Under the pieces are notes generated by a model. That model did no database searches and was not told where the DNA came from. It saw nothing but the letters and a program-made list of their open reading frames with translations. A DNA stretch of 64,000 bases, taken from assembly GCA_013399855.1 (NCBI GenBank), contig VXAY01002605.1, positions 461,293 to 525,292 of the forward strand. The letters run 5' to 3'. Source of the stretch: Oxyruncus cristatus (taxonomy: Eukaryota > Chordata > Aves > Passeriformes > Cotingidae). This document shows, piece by piece, positions 13,397 to 24,620 of this stretch; the first letter of the stretch is position 1, and the number at the start of each line of letters is the position of its first letter. Made by a program: the position numbers and the translations under genes.

Positions 13397-14261
13397 AATT
13401 AAAAAACACACTATTCCAGGATTTCAGTCCTCTTGTTCAGATTGATTAGATGAGAGATGAATTTGAACAGACAGATAGATTAAATCAAGAGTTATGGGTA
13501 AATTATTTCCAGTCCTCCAAATTTGGCCTGATGGTATCCATTTCCTAGTTCTCCTTAAGGATTTCTGCTGGAGTGTGTCCTATAAAGCTTCGATCCCGAT
13601 GCGCATCATCAGCTTATGAGTGGCAATTAGATGCAATCTCAAGATACCTTCCTAGAGGGCTTTATTCTTTGGAAGTCACAAGAGGAGACCAGATTCAGAA
13701 CCTACTTGTTGGCAGCCTTACTTTCCAAAAGAATAAAGAACTCACATGAGTGTTTGAGATAGTGACCAAATCTGTGTGAAAAGCGAGAGGGATGAAACTC
13801 CTTGAGATTATTGTTTGCCTCCCTGTCATGTGTTCATGCTGTTCAGACCCAAAGCAGACATCTGTTGGACAGCTTAGTCATGTTGTAAAAAGGCCAGATG
13901 TAATTAAAGTACGTACTCATTTCTTGCCAATCAAAAGGAACTGAAAAAAAGAGCCCTAAACCAGAGCACCAGATCAGAGTTTTCTCTTTCTCATAAAGGA
14001 TCACATTTTCACAAGCAGAAGCTTCGTGCTTCAAACTCATAGCAGGAAAAAATCTATGCCAGATCTGTCCTTGGACCTCTAGAAAGATAATGCATTTTCT
14101 TGCCGTTAAAAAACATGATCAGCTCTTGGTATCTTTCTGTGCCTGGAGGATACTAAATTCACAAAGACAAATAAGGAGACAGGAAGTCTTTTATTACATG
14201 AGAGCCATGGATGAATGGGGTTCAACATCCTTGACACTGAGTATCTAATAGCGAATCAATA

Positions 14262-14690
14262 GAATCATGAAATTATTTGAGTTGAAAGGGACATTAAAAT
14301 TCATCTAGTTCCAATACCCTGTGGGCAGGGACACCTCCCACTGGACCATGTTGCTACAAGCCCCATCCAACCTGGCCTTGGACACTTCCAGGGATGGGAT
14401 ATCTACAGCTTCTCTGGACAACCTCTTCCAGTGCCTCACCACCCTCACTGTTAAGAATTTCTTCCTAATATCTGATCCAAACCTACCCTCTTTCAGTTTA
14501 AAACCATTCCCCCCTGTCATATCAATCACTTCATGCCCTTGTCAAAAGTCTCTCTCCAGTGGCTCTTTTGCAGCCACTTTAGTTACTGGAAGGAGCCATA
14601 AGATCTCCCTGGACCTTCTCCAAGCTGGACAATCCTAATTCTTTCAGCCTGCCTTCATAGAAGAGGTGCTCTGACTTAGGACAAAGAGAA
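14262..14690 (-). mobile_element. CR1 LINE, best-preserved 3' fragment
   Basis: About 430 bp match the avian CR1 3' region read in reverse complement. The order seen on the plus strand is AGAATCATG; a 'gttgaaagggacattaaaat' block; 'gggcagggacacctcccact'; 'ccatccaacctggccttgg'; 'acacttccagggatggga'; 'cctcaccaccctcact'; 'aatttcttcctaatatctga'; 'cctaccctctttcagttt'; and finally 'cttctccaagctgg'. Open frames at 14305-14529 (minus) and 14321-14638 (plus) lie inside it and are not host genes. The minus frame may preserve scraps of the CR1 ORF2 C-terminal end, but the copy has no intact reverse transcriptase and must be immobile. An A-rich stretch (14751-14781) lies just beyond its truncated 5' end. 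Confidence 0.93.
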
Positions 14691-15557
14691 GTCAAGTAGT
14701 CACGAGCAGAAAAAGGAATTAAAACCATCTTGTGAATCAAAGGACTTATAGGAAAAAAAAAAAAAAGAAAGAAAAGAAAAAGCATAATCTGGTTTTTTAT
14801 GTCCAAATTGGATAAGCTACAAGCTATAGGCAGAAACCAGCATCTGAGAGATTCAGGTCAGACACTAGCAATAAGTTTTTGATTCTAAGAGTGCAGAATT
14901 GAATTAGATTGCCTGAGAAGAACATGATGTTTTCAGCACTAGGGATTTGTGAGAACAAGTTCAACAAGCATCTACCCAGAGAGATGAAATCAGCCCTGCT
15001 CTGGGTAGACGACTAGATGAGTTGATCTAGTCATTTGGGTGACCTTTATCCCAAAGATCCTAAAGTCCATGTTGAATCAAAGCACTTGTTTTGCCTGCAT
15101 CTCCTGTTTCTGTGACAATTGTAAATTCTTTTCCAGAAAATTAGTATCTTAGGATCAGAACAAGAGGAGTTCAGCATTACCAGAAGATTTGAATATTCTT
15201 TAATGAACAAAACACTGTAAAATTGCCAAGCAAGAGAAATAGAATGTCATCCTAAAGACTCCACTATCAAGAGAAAAGCTCAGCAAGCAAAATCATTCGG
15301 CCATCTTGCTGACATGTATTATAATTTGTGGTACTCAGACCTAGGAAACAGTAGGGAAAGAAGCAGTACACAACATACCCCCCACCCTGAGTTGGTGAAT
15401 TGGTTTTTAAATTAAAATTATTTATTGTAATGATGCCTCGGAAATACTTCACCAAAACAGACCCACACTGTCATAGGTTTAAAAAGTGTTTGCAAAACAA
15501 ATTTTCAGCACCTGAAGTACTGGCAGACGCATGGTCTATTTGTAGGATTCTCCACAC

Positions 15558-15610
15558 TTTGATGCTGGTGTCAGCATCAAATCAAAAGGTGACATTTGAT
15601 TGAATCAAAT
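15558..15610. repeat. Two adjacent short inverted repeats
   Basis: The first (15558-15581) has exact 10-bp arms TTTGATGCTG and CAGCATCAAA around GTGT. The second (15594-15610) has exact 8-bp arms ATTTGATT and AATCAAAT around one G. The second also contains TGATTGA, a match to the PBX-HOX type of composite site. The two share the ATCAAA half, so alternative pairings are possible. No RNA gene is evident. Confidence 0.75.
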
Positions 15611-17033
15611 ATCTGGACTAAACCAATCTTTTGGAGGGATCCAAGAAAGTACTGAGTGCAACCTCTTCTAATTCAGTATTTTACCTGCTGTTTCCTAATA
15701 ATTAGCTCCAGGCAGCTCCCTGCTTAAGACCTTACATATATCTGAGATATTTGCCTGCACTGATCAGATAAAGGAGACACAGCCAGAACTCAGGCCACCT
15801 GCCCAGGGCTGTTTTCTGCTGGGTTACTCACATTGGTAGAATTAGGGAGCCAAAACCCCTTTCTCAGACACACATGCATTCAGTCACTACTAAGAGAAGT
15901 CCTAGCCGTGTAAGTGGATTGAATGATATGCTTTAAATTATGAGCAGGACCAGCTACTGATGGCTTCCTTTTACTGTTCCTGCTAAAGGGCTCTGTTCAC
16001 CATACAGGTGCTGACAGATTGTTTGATGAAATTTTTAAGTTCAAGGGATGAACAAAATCAAATATTAAACCAAGAGAGAAGGAACTGTTTCCATCCTGTT
16101 CTTCAACAAAGTGGTACTTCTGTTTCTCTCTTTCCAGTTGCTCTATCACAGTTATTACAACTTAGGTCATTCAGAGGCGGTTAAACAACTTTGAAGTGCT
16201 AGTGAACTGATCCAAAAAGTAATTTTTCACACCTAATTAATATGAACACTTAAGAAGGGGAAAGGTGGTGGGTTTTTTACTTTGGATTATTAAAAGCAGA
16301 TGTGTTGAATCAGAGATGGGTTTAGAGTCACTGTAGGTGGACACACAGCATCCACATGAGCCATCAAAAACTTTGGTATGTTAGGTCTAGGCTACTTATC
16401 AAAGCTGCCTATTGCAGCAACTACCCTCAGGATATGACAGAGCCTATCCTAAAATAACTGTCAATACAGATTCATCATTCCATGGAAGTGAACATTTCTC
16501 TCCTGCCAACTAGAGACAGAGCCTATAGCATTAGGTTAAAGATAATGAATTCCTAGGAGTTTAATTTATGTTAGATGGGGAAAACTTCCCCAGAAATTCA
16601 AAAGTCAGCCCCAAATTGAAGCCAGACTTTTGAACCAGATCTCCTCTTTTTTCTTTTGGGATCAAGGCTGATAGACTAATTTTGCATCAATATTTCTTCT
16701 GCAAGGCCTTCTAATATTACAGGTCCAGAAACTGAACACCCTACCAAAAATTTTTTTTGCCATTTTTTTCAGCTCTTCCCAAAAAGTTGCAAGACTTCCC
16801 TGACAAATCTTGATTTTTTTCTAGTTTTAGAAGGGGAGAGAAGAGCCACATACATATCCACAAATTTATCTCATCTCAACTCCTGAGTTGTTTTAGGCTT
16901 GGCCATCAATTTAGTGTGGGAAAGTGTGCAAACTCTACAGCTGATTAAGCTTTAGCACAACTCCCAATTCATACTGTGACACTAAACATTCTTCTGTCTA
17001 TTTACATATCCTGGCTTTCCCCATTATAAAGTG

Positions 17034-17069
17034 ATTTTTTTTATTATTTTTTTTAATTTCCCCCCCCCC
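17034..17069. repeat. T-rich run followed by oligo(C)
   Basis: A T-rich segment passes directly into ten Cs. It is simple sequence with no inferred function. The oligo(C) run is also a spot where assembly or sequencing errors are likely. Confidence 0.8.
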
Positions 17070-19412
17070 ACATGTGCTATATAACTGATTAGGTTTTGGT
17101 GTGTTCCAGTCTGTCTTGTTCGGTCATACAGCATATTCAGTACAATGTTTTGACATCACTAAATTTCTCACTGACCAAACTTACCATGTTTGTGCTTTCT
17201 AGTCACATATGTGCTTTTCCTTTGTTGCATTTCTATCATCTGGTTTAGGCCAAGAACTGTCACCCAGATGGCCATCACTCCGAATTCAGAATTCCACATG
17301 AACTGCTGGAAGAAACAACAGATCCTAATGGGGTAGTTATGGTTAAACGGCAAATTTCATACTTTGTCATAGACTAATGAAAGAAGAAAACAAACAAAAA
17401 GTCATCCTTATTGCTCAAAGTGGTGTTTCTGCTGCCATCTAACAAATGTTAACAGTGCACCACAAGGCATTTCACTAAGAGCTGCACTTTCAGGCTTTAA
17501 AACTCATTGTGACATTTTAGAGATTTGGGCTTTGAAAACTGATTTTCACATTTTATTTGCCTGGATGCATGGTGATGAAAGACCTGATAACATCTCCATG
17601 ACCTCAGTCTACCACATTTCACAGCAAAAATGCATCAGAACTGCATTTTCATGGCAGACCAAGAACCACGAGTTTTTATGGGCTTTATGACACCATGATA
17701 GAAGTGTAGACTTGGGTATATGATTTAAGATCTTTTATAGCTTATAAATAAACTTAAGTTATTCCTTTATAAGACTAAAATTTTTAGTCAACCTTCGTAT
17801 TCTTTTAAGCTTAGTTTGATCTCACAGCACTTTTCATCCTATCCTTTCTCAGATATTACTGCAAATTTTGGGAATGATAATAACCTACACTAAATACAGC
17901 ACAGTATGAGATCTTAATAAAAGAACTAAGCAATCCATCACCCTCTCTTTAAGATTTATTCTGCATTCAGGCTCTTAATCCTGGCATTCCTGTGGCTTCC
18001 CTAAATGCTTCTCTGAAACATCAGAACATTTCCAAGAATAAGTCTCCATTCTTCGCCCACCCTGGCACAGTTCAGCAGCCCCATTCCTCTGTACTGCACA
18101 TGGGACAATCTGGTAAGTGAGTTTCTAAATCAGTTATATCATCCATAAAATATGCCACTTTCTCAGCTACGATCTGGACACAAATTACTTTACTGATGTG
18201 TGTTATATAGACAAATATTCCCAATCAGATATCGAAGGCTCAGCTACTTGTCTTACAAAAACACATCTTGTCATTCCTGTTTCTCAAATATAGTTCAATC
18301 CAAAAATAACATAGCAGTCAATAATCTTTCCTGAATTCCCTTACAGAAGACCATTATGATTTACACATTATCATAACTATTTATGCTGAAGGAAAAATAA
18401 AATACAGACAAGCAATTAGCACTTAGACAAACAGCATCAGAGCAAGGAAAAGATATCAGCCCTGTTTAGTCCACGGTCTAATCTTTAACTGACTGGTTGC
18501 ACTCCCTCAGTTAAATCTCATAGAAAAGCCTTAAACACTGAGGCAGACAATCCCATTTTAACAGGTATAAAAATCTTCTGAACTTTGTAGTTCATTTATT
18601 GCAAGCTTATAACATTTTGGGATTTGCATATGTCCAAAATATTTGGTCACTTGGTCCTCCTATAACCATGTGAAAGTCAGAACTGTGTCTAATCTCATCC
18701 TCTCAACTCCTTCCATAACGGAAACGGAGCTTTATAGAGATGGTTCATCCCATCCTGTAACAGGTGTCAGAGGAGGAACCAACCTTCTGGCAGTTCTTGT
18801 TTTTCTCCATTAGCTGAAGAGTGAACAGGCCCTTCCACAGAGCAGACTTGGACACACAGTTTTAAAAGGCTCAGGTCCAGTAAAACAAGCTGTGCAAATC
18901 AAGGAGAACGAGCCTACGTTCTCAAGAAATGGTCTCACTCACCCAGTTGAATATAAATCCTTCATATAATTCTACAGAGAAAAAGAAATCATAATATCAG
19001 ATTCTAGGGTCACATTTCAAGGACATTGAGGAATTTCTGGAAATGTTAGAGAAAGGAACTCTTGCTCTCTATGTGTGATTTAGTGACTTAAATTTGCTTC
19101 CACTTTGAAAAATGCCTCATCTATCTTCTTGCCTGTCACATTAAAACCCCCTTACTCCACAAACCTTGAAACAGGTAGGTTGCTCAGGCTTGCAACTGTC
19201 ATTTTCTAGGGTAGGAAGGAGAAAAGATTATTTGATTCCATACTGATAAATATATTAAAAGGAAAGATGACAGCAGAGAACTTCCCAAATGGTCCCTGCT
19301 ATTTTACAAAAAGAAAAAAAAAGAAAGACTTACATGTGTGGTAAGGCCCTCTCTTTCACAAACACTGTGGAGAGTATCTGTGCTAAGATTCATATCTGAT
19401 GGACAGGCAGTT

Positions 19413-19637
19413 TCATAGAATCACAGAATGGTTTGAGGTGGAAGAGACTTTAAGCTCATCTAGTTGACTCCACTGCCGTGGACAGGGACCTGGTTGCTCA
19501 GAGGTGCATCCAGCTTGGCTTTGAACACTTCCAGGGATGGGGCATCCACAGTTTCTCTGCTCTAGCATCTCACTACCCTCACAGTAAATAATTTCTTCTG
19601 AATATCTAATCTAAACCTACTCCCAAATTTAAGCTGC
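19413..19637 (-). mobile_element. CR1 LINE, 3' fragment
   Basis: The plus strand starts with CATAGAATCACAGAATGG, the reverse complement of the CR1 terminal octamer region. It continues through 'tttaagctcatctagttg', 'gtggacagggacc', 'tggttgctcagag', 'gaacacttccagggatgggg', 'catctcactaccctcacagt' and 'ctaatctaaacctactc'. About 225 bp remain. Compared with the copy at 14.3 kb it lacks the 'acctcccact' block, so it carries at least one internal deletion. It is non-autonomous and dead. Confidence 0.92.
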
Positions 19638-21439
19638 CTTCTGGAGGTCACAGACTTGTAGCAGAGTTAAGTGTTAAGCGTGAACTTAAGAGTATCCAGA
19701 GCTACATTTTATCCACCAAAAAAACCCTATAAATAATACTAGTTCACAACACTGGGTTGTACCAGTTACAAAATCTCGTCTCCATCTTTGTAGAGAGCCT
19801 TGAAAGCCACAGTAAGGCATGGTTAGCTGCATGCTTTGCAGGCTGCCTAGAGTCATGGAATGAACTTTTTTCTGGTCTATTAAAAGTAGCTTCACACAGG
19901 ATTTAAAATCATGAGGAACACAAATCTTAGAATAAATGAATCTGTGCATACCTAGGTCTGTTCCTTGTATGTGACAAATGCACATTCACTACAAGGAATG
20001 GAAATGCATCTTTCCATCACAATAAGAAAATCTTAACATATTTTTTTTTGCCCTGCCCTAAAAGAAGTACTAATCTTTGACTAGCTATGTAAAAATAAAA
20101 ATAATTAAAAAAATTACTCCATCAATCATTTATATTGATCAATTTCAAACACATGCTCCCATGCAAGACCTATAATCTCTCATATCTCAATAGAGAGAAA
20201 GGACCTAAAGAGTTGTTATGGTCTACCTATCACACAGAGTACAAAAGAAACTAATTTATTTAAAGTGCAAAAATCCTCAAACAGAGAATATTTCTCATCA
20301 GATGGCCTCCTTTTAAATTAAGTATTTAAAAACCAGAAGTACCAAGTGGAAAAAAATACATTAAAATAACCCATCCAGGGTTCAGCTCAGTTTCTGCTCA
20401 GTAATGAAGAACATTTTCAGTATTGCTGCCAGAGATTAATAGTTTTATTCTATTAGGCATACAGTCGACAGAGAACTAGGCAGTCTTAGCTATCCTTTCT
20501 CCAACTCTTAGGCCCATGGAGTTCATGAAATCTTCTCTAAGTCAATCAACTCCAATCACACAGAAATCTCAATTTCTTATTTTTAATTCTCTTTTTCCTT
20601 GTATTCCCAAGGAATTACCTCAGTGGTGACCCCCTGATTTCTACAGTGAAGTTATGTTTTTCCTGGCCCCTGTGATACCTTCGCCCTGTATGCTCAGAGA
20701 TTCCTTCATGAGAGCATCATGAAGAGAAAGGCCCAGAACAAAATATAGTCGATATAATCCATACCTAGCAACCTCCAATCTGCCTTTTCCTTTCTTCCAC
20801 CTATACAGTTACTCTCACCTGTTAATTTTGACCCCACACACTGCTGATCTGCTCTGTGGCCCTCTCTGCCTGCTTCACTGCCTTTGCAGAATACACCAGA
20901 TTGTAGGATTTAGCCCAAATGGTTAGACTGGAGCACAGGAGCAAAAGCAAACCCAATCTTTTTTTTTTTGTTGTTGTTCCTTAAATCTGTGTTCACTTCC
21001 ATCCTCAGCATCCAGCATAGAGGAGTAGTTACACAAACCCAGGATTATACAGTGCAGGAAGACAATGCAGCCTGGAACCACCACTTCAGATCTCCTGCCC
21101 ACATGCAGTCCTGAATGGTAAATGCGGATCCTTTATCCAACAGCCAGTGCTGGCTCTGCTGAGTTTGACTGTGAAGTTCCCACTGCCTTCACCAGGGCCA
21201 GGATTCGTGCTGTGACATTGCAGTTCCTCGCACTGTTGTTTCCAAGGTTGCATCATATGCACGTGTGTATGCACACATGAAGCACAAGTAATCTGCAAAG
21301 CTTGAAACATTTTGTATAAACCACGAGAAAAGCTTCACCCATCTCACCATGTAAAATCATCCTCTGCCCATTCCAGCTACAGGTTGCTGCTGGGGTTTTT
21401 TTCAGTGAATTAACTCCAAGCATTTAAAAGAACAAACAT

Positions 21440-21650
21440 TTCAATATGCTTTTCTGACAGGTAAGAAATTAACTGCATATCAGGAGCTATTGAATTCAGC
21501 TTTCATAGTATCAATAAACATTTCTGATTAAATTATGAAATTGATTTTATAATTTTGACCATTTTGTTTTTACATCAATATCATCATATGACAGCAAATG
21601 TAGTTACCATTTCCTTATTGATCTTAGACATGGCACTCCAAAGTACTCAT
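21440..21650. promoter_or_regulatory. Possible conserved non-coding element (speculative)
   Basis: An AT-rich stretch without simple repeats or transposon similarity. It contains several homeodomain-like cores (TGATTAAATTATG, ATTGATTTTATAAT) and a TTATTGATC motif. Such sequence is typical of vertebrate developmental enhancers, but AT-rich neutral DNA produces the same motifs. The call rests on texture alone. Confidence 0.15.
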
Positions 21651-22079
21651 TTGACTATATTACAAAATCAAACTTGATTTCCTATAGTACTGTAGTAAGT
21701 TTTGGTCCTGACTTGACATGAAGAACCAAATGGATTTTCAAGTTATTAAAATATGCTTTGTTCTCAGCAGCCCAGGCACACTCCTGCTGCATGGCTGTAG
21801 CAGTTTCAGGGCAAGTTTCAGGACTTAGTGATGTTGTTCTTCTTTTATGTCTAATAATAATCCCTCCTGTTTCTCTTGATGATCCATCTATCAGGTTTCT
21901 TGTGAGCAATCTAAACACTATTTATTAACGAGAAGGAACAAAGTGCTATTTATAATGCTCATTCAAGCAATCCAACAAAAACTCAGAGTTTCTGTAGCTT
22001 GGGAGCATTACTCTTGATCTCACCCTCCCCTCTGTCAGGATAATAGCTGTGTGTTGGGCTACTCCATCTCCCCATAAGG

Positions 22080-22235
22080 TTTAATGTTCTGTTAAGAGAA
22101 TGCATAATTCAAAAGGACCACTGTTGCTCTGATACATGCATTACAGTAAATCAAAGGTGTAATGTGCTGGATATTTATGTCTCGAGGTTAGAACAAGTTT
22201 GATCAGATTAAAGAAATTTCAATCCTGGGCTTTTT
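22080..22235. promoter_or_regulatory. Possible conserved non-coding element (speculative)
   Basis: Non-repetitive sequence containing AATCAAAGG, a good match to the TCF/LEF site, close to CATTACAGTAAATC and TTTGATCAGATTAAAG. The density of recognisable motifs is the only support. No conservation information is available. Confidence 0.15.
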
Positions 22236-22858
22236 GGCTGCTGTAAATTTCTACAGGCCCTCCCACATCTAAACCTTTCTGGGCTGAAGGACTATGGGGC
22301 ATCTTCATTGATATAAACTGCCTTCAAGGAAGAGGAGCAGCAAGTTGAGGCCTTAAATTGGTTTGTCAGACTGCACTTCTGTAATGGATCTGTGGGTCTC
22401 CTAATATGTTACCCAAAAGTGTCTTTTCCAAATAGTCAGTCATGTTTCTTCCTCCCTAATAATAGGGGCATCTGTTTCAAAATGTAACTAATCCCTCCAG
22501 GTTTTGTGGGCTGAGGAGAAGGGCGGGAGGGGTCAGCTGGAACTCGTGCTCTTATCCCTCTTGCAAGATTATTCCCTAATATGCATGATTCCCTAATATT
22601 CATTAAAGTATTTAGGCCTCTGACAAGTATTTGCCTTGCCAAGCCCATGGAGAATGTGATACACTTCTGTCTGTCTCAAGACAAACCATTCCCTGAAAGA
22701 AGACATCAGCAGAGCATGGGAAGTTGTTTCACCTTGCTTTGGTTAAAATAAAGAAAAAAAAAATCGTATAAACTGCTTAAAAAATATTGGTAATTTAATG
22801 CCTATGGGAACAAGTGATTTATGTAGTGCTGGTAAATCAGTCATAGCACAGACAAGCA

Positions 22859-22884
22859 ATGCACAGACTCCATGCACAGACTCC
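22859..22884 (+). repeat. 13-bp exact tandem duplication
   Basis: ATGCACAGACTCC occurs twice head to tail with no mismatch. The identity suggests a recent slippage event. Confidence 0.9.
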
Positions 22885-23838
22885 AGGCTGTGCCAAAGTC
22901 AGAATATGCCATACAGTAACTGTGGTATGGTCTGCTGGTGCAAAGGGGATATCAGTATGGTGTTCATTCGGTTTATGCTGATGTTTGTTTTATTTTCTAC
23001 CCTGCCCTGTACAAGGTCTCGTGATGTATTTAAGCAGAAACTACCTCAGTAGGTCATGCATCAGAACTGGGGTATGACAAACCAGGGATTTTGGCACACT
23101 GGGGTTTGTTGTCCCTCATGACAGATTTGTGTGTGGCCTTTGAGCTCTGAGCCTTTTCACCAGAACAGCTTCCTCAAATATTTAAAACACACAGCCCACT
23201 TGTCTGACATTTTCTCAGAAACCCCTTATTTTCTTTCCATCACTGACCACCTTTCCAAAACTACACCTTTACCTTGCAACAGCTCTGACACTTCATTCAG
23301 GATTCTGTTTGGAAGTGTAAAGGCACCATATATCCACTGGACACTTTGGATTGGAAACAAGACAATAGCTCTGCTGGAGTCAATAAAGCTTGTTGATTTA
23401 TCACCAGCTTGGGATGTAACCTCTGTTGCAGGTCCATGTGTCTTTCCTGAGCCACCTGCATCCTGCACTGGAGCTCTTAGGTCAACACCCTGACACCTGA
23501 AATCTCCTTGAGGACTCCTGATCTTCTCTTAGGCAGAAAGAAGCCTAAATTTATCAGCACAGCATGGCAAAAGGGAGTAAGGAAGGATCTGTGGTGGCTT
23601 TTCTTTAGGAAATATGAAAAACAAAGTGAGTGCTTCCCACTAACTCCTGAAACATTTTCCTTATGTAGGCTCTTTGAAAGGTGCTCCTTTTCAAATTTAA
23701 TATATTTATTCTTACAAGTAGTTGCAAGGATGGAACAAGGAAGGGTGGGTGTCCTTGCTCTACAGAAGCAATCAGCTGGGGTGCCATGAGTGAAGATGTG
23801 AATCATCTCACTTCGTCTTAGCTAACTAAAAGCTTAAC

Positions 23839-23862
23839 ATCTCAGGTAGTATCTCAGGTAGT
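23839..23862 (+). repeat. 12-bp exact tandem duplication
   Basis: ATCTCAGGTAGT occurs twice head to tail with no mismatch. It is probably a recent slippage duplication. Confidence 0.9.
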
Positions 23863-23984
23863 TATCTGACCTGCAACTGTTAGAGAAATGTCTTCAGAAC
23901 ATAAATCATCCCATACTCAAGGGACTGCAATAACAGGACGAATCACAGAAGAAAGAAGGAGTTTCAGTGACTGACTTAAACTAA

Positions 23985-24150
23985 AAACTAAACTCTGGAC
24001 AGCTAAAATCAGGTGAAGTAATAATTTGCCCAATCTCACAAAGAAAAAAATTTTGCAGCAGAAAAAAAGTCAAGAATTTTTTCTCTCCAATTTCACATTG
24101 ATACCTGAACCATCAGGACATCTCCTTGATGCTGAGCCACTCTGCCTTGG
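23985..24150 (-). repeat. MIR-like CORE-SINE relic
   Basis: On the plus strand 'aggtgaagtaataatttgcc' then 'caatctcacaaag' parallels the reverse complement of the MIR core (a gaagtgacttgcccaaggtcacacag type string). Further on, GATGCTGAGCCACTCTGCC resembles the reverse of a tRNA-like head. Divergence is high, as expected for an element predating the bird-mammal split. A poly(A)-containing stretch interrupts the middle. Boundaries are approximate. Confidence 0.4.
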
Positions 24151-24479
24151 TAACTACTCAACATTTATCACCAAGGAAATGATTCCAAGGGCTTACTGGG
24201 CAAAGTGATAAAATTGGCAATTTCAACTCAGATCTGGGTTCTGAGCTCTGACCATTATTCATCACTCCATTTTCAAACAAGTTTTTCCTCAAGAAGTGCC
24301 AAAAGGCCTCACTACCTCCATAAGCTGGGGTTCTTGGTACCTTACAGCCCTCTGTTCTTAGGCCAGAAGCAGCTCATGTTGCCACTAGCCACAGTTTATC
24401 AAATCACAGATGAAATATTTCCATCTTCAGGCCCCGTTTCCCTCACTTCGGCAGTCTTCCCAAGCACACAACTAAGTAA

Positions 24480-24620
24480 TCACATAACTAAGGAACATAA
24501 AATAGATTTTGGGACAGACTGAGACACAAGCTCTGAGTACTTTCATTTCCAGGACTTACAAACAGAAGCTTCATTATTGTGCTTTCACCACTACACCACA
24601 GATGCTCAAGTAAGGAAAAA
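24480..24620 (-). repeat. tRNA-derived SINE relic, probably MIR-like
   Basis: The reverse complement of 24588-24598 is TGGTGTAGTGG, which fits the RNA polymerase III A-box consensus. It is followed by TGAAAGCAC, as in tRNA-headed SINEs. Further along the minus strand, AGCTTGTGTCTCAGTCTGTC is weakly like the MIR core. The B box is not clearly preserved. With the relic about 350 bp away in the same orientation, this may be two insertions or one disrupted element. Confidence 0.42.

Larger units (their letters stand above)
6191..14261. other. Non-coding DNA with simple repeats
   Basis: I recognise no gene. The longest open frame (7604-7966, minus, 120 codons) is rich in hydrophobic residues from AT-rich codons and lacks any family signature. 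Directly visible are an AC microsatellite near 6.7 kb, a TAT run near 7.55 kb, homopolymer tracts at 8788-8809, 11470-11486 and 13377-13396, a 29-bp tandem duplication at 8862-8919, and a short GC palindrome at 10543-10560. Confidence 0.6.
14691..19412. other. Non-coding DNA, no gene recognised
   Basis: No frame in this stretch is longer than about 67 codons and none looks coding. Visible items are the A-rich tract at 14751-14781, two adjoining inverted repeats at 15558-15610, and a T-rich run ending in ten Cs at 17034-17069. Confidence 0.6.
19638..23984. other. Non-coding DNA, no gene recognised
   Basis: The longest frame is 23131-23493 (+, 120 codons). Its translation contains no domain I can identify, and frames of about 80-109 codons overlap it on the minus strand, so coding status is doubtful. 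AT-rich stretches near 21.44-21.65 kb and 22.08-22.23 kb are possible conserved elements. Two very small exact tandem duplications lie at 22859-22884 and 23839-23862. Confidence 0.55.

Noticed and set aside
14305..14638. Overlapping frames of 74 and 105 codons
   Set aside because: They lie within the CR1 fragment and are transposon remnants, not host genes.
23131..23493. 120-codon plus-strand frame
   Set aside because: No domain or family signature, overlapped by long minus-strand frames, and no splice or promoter context.
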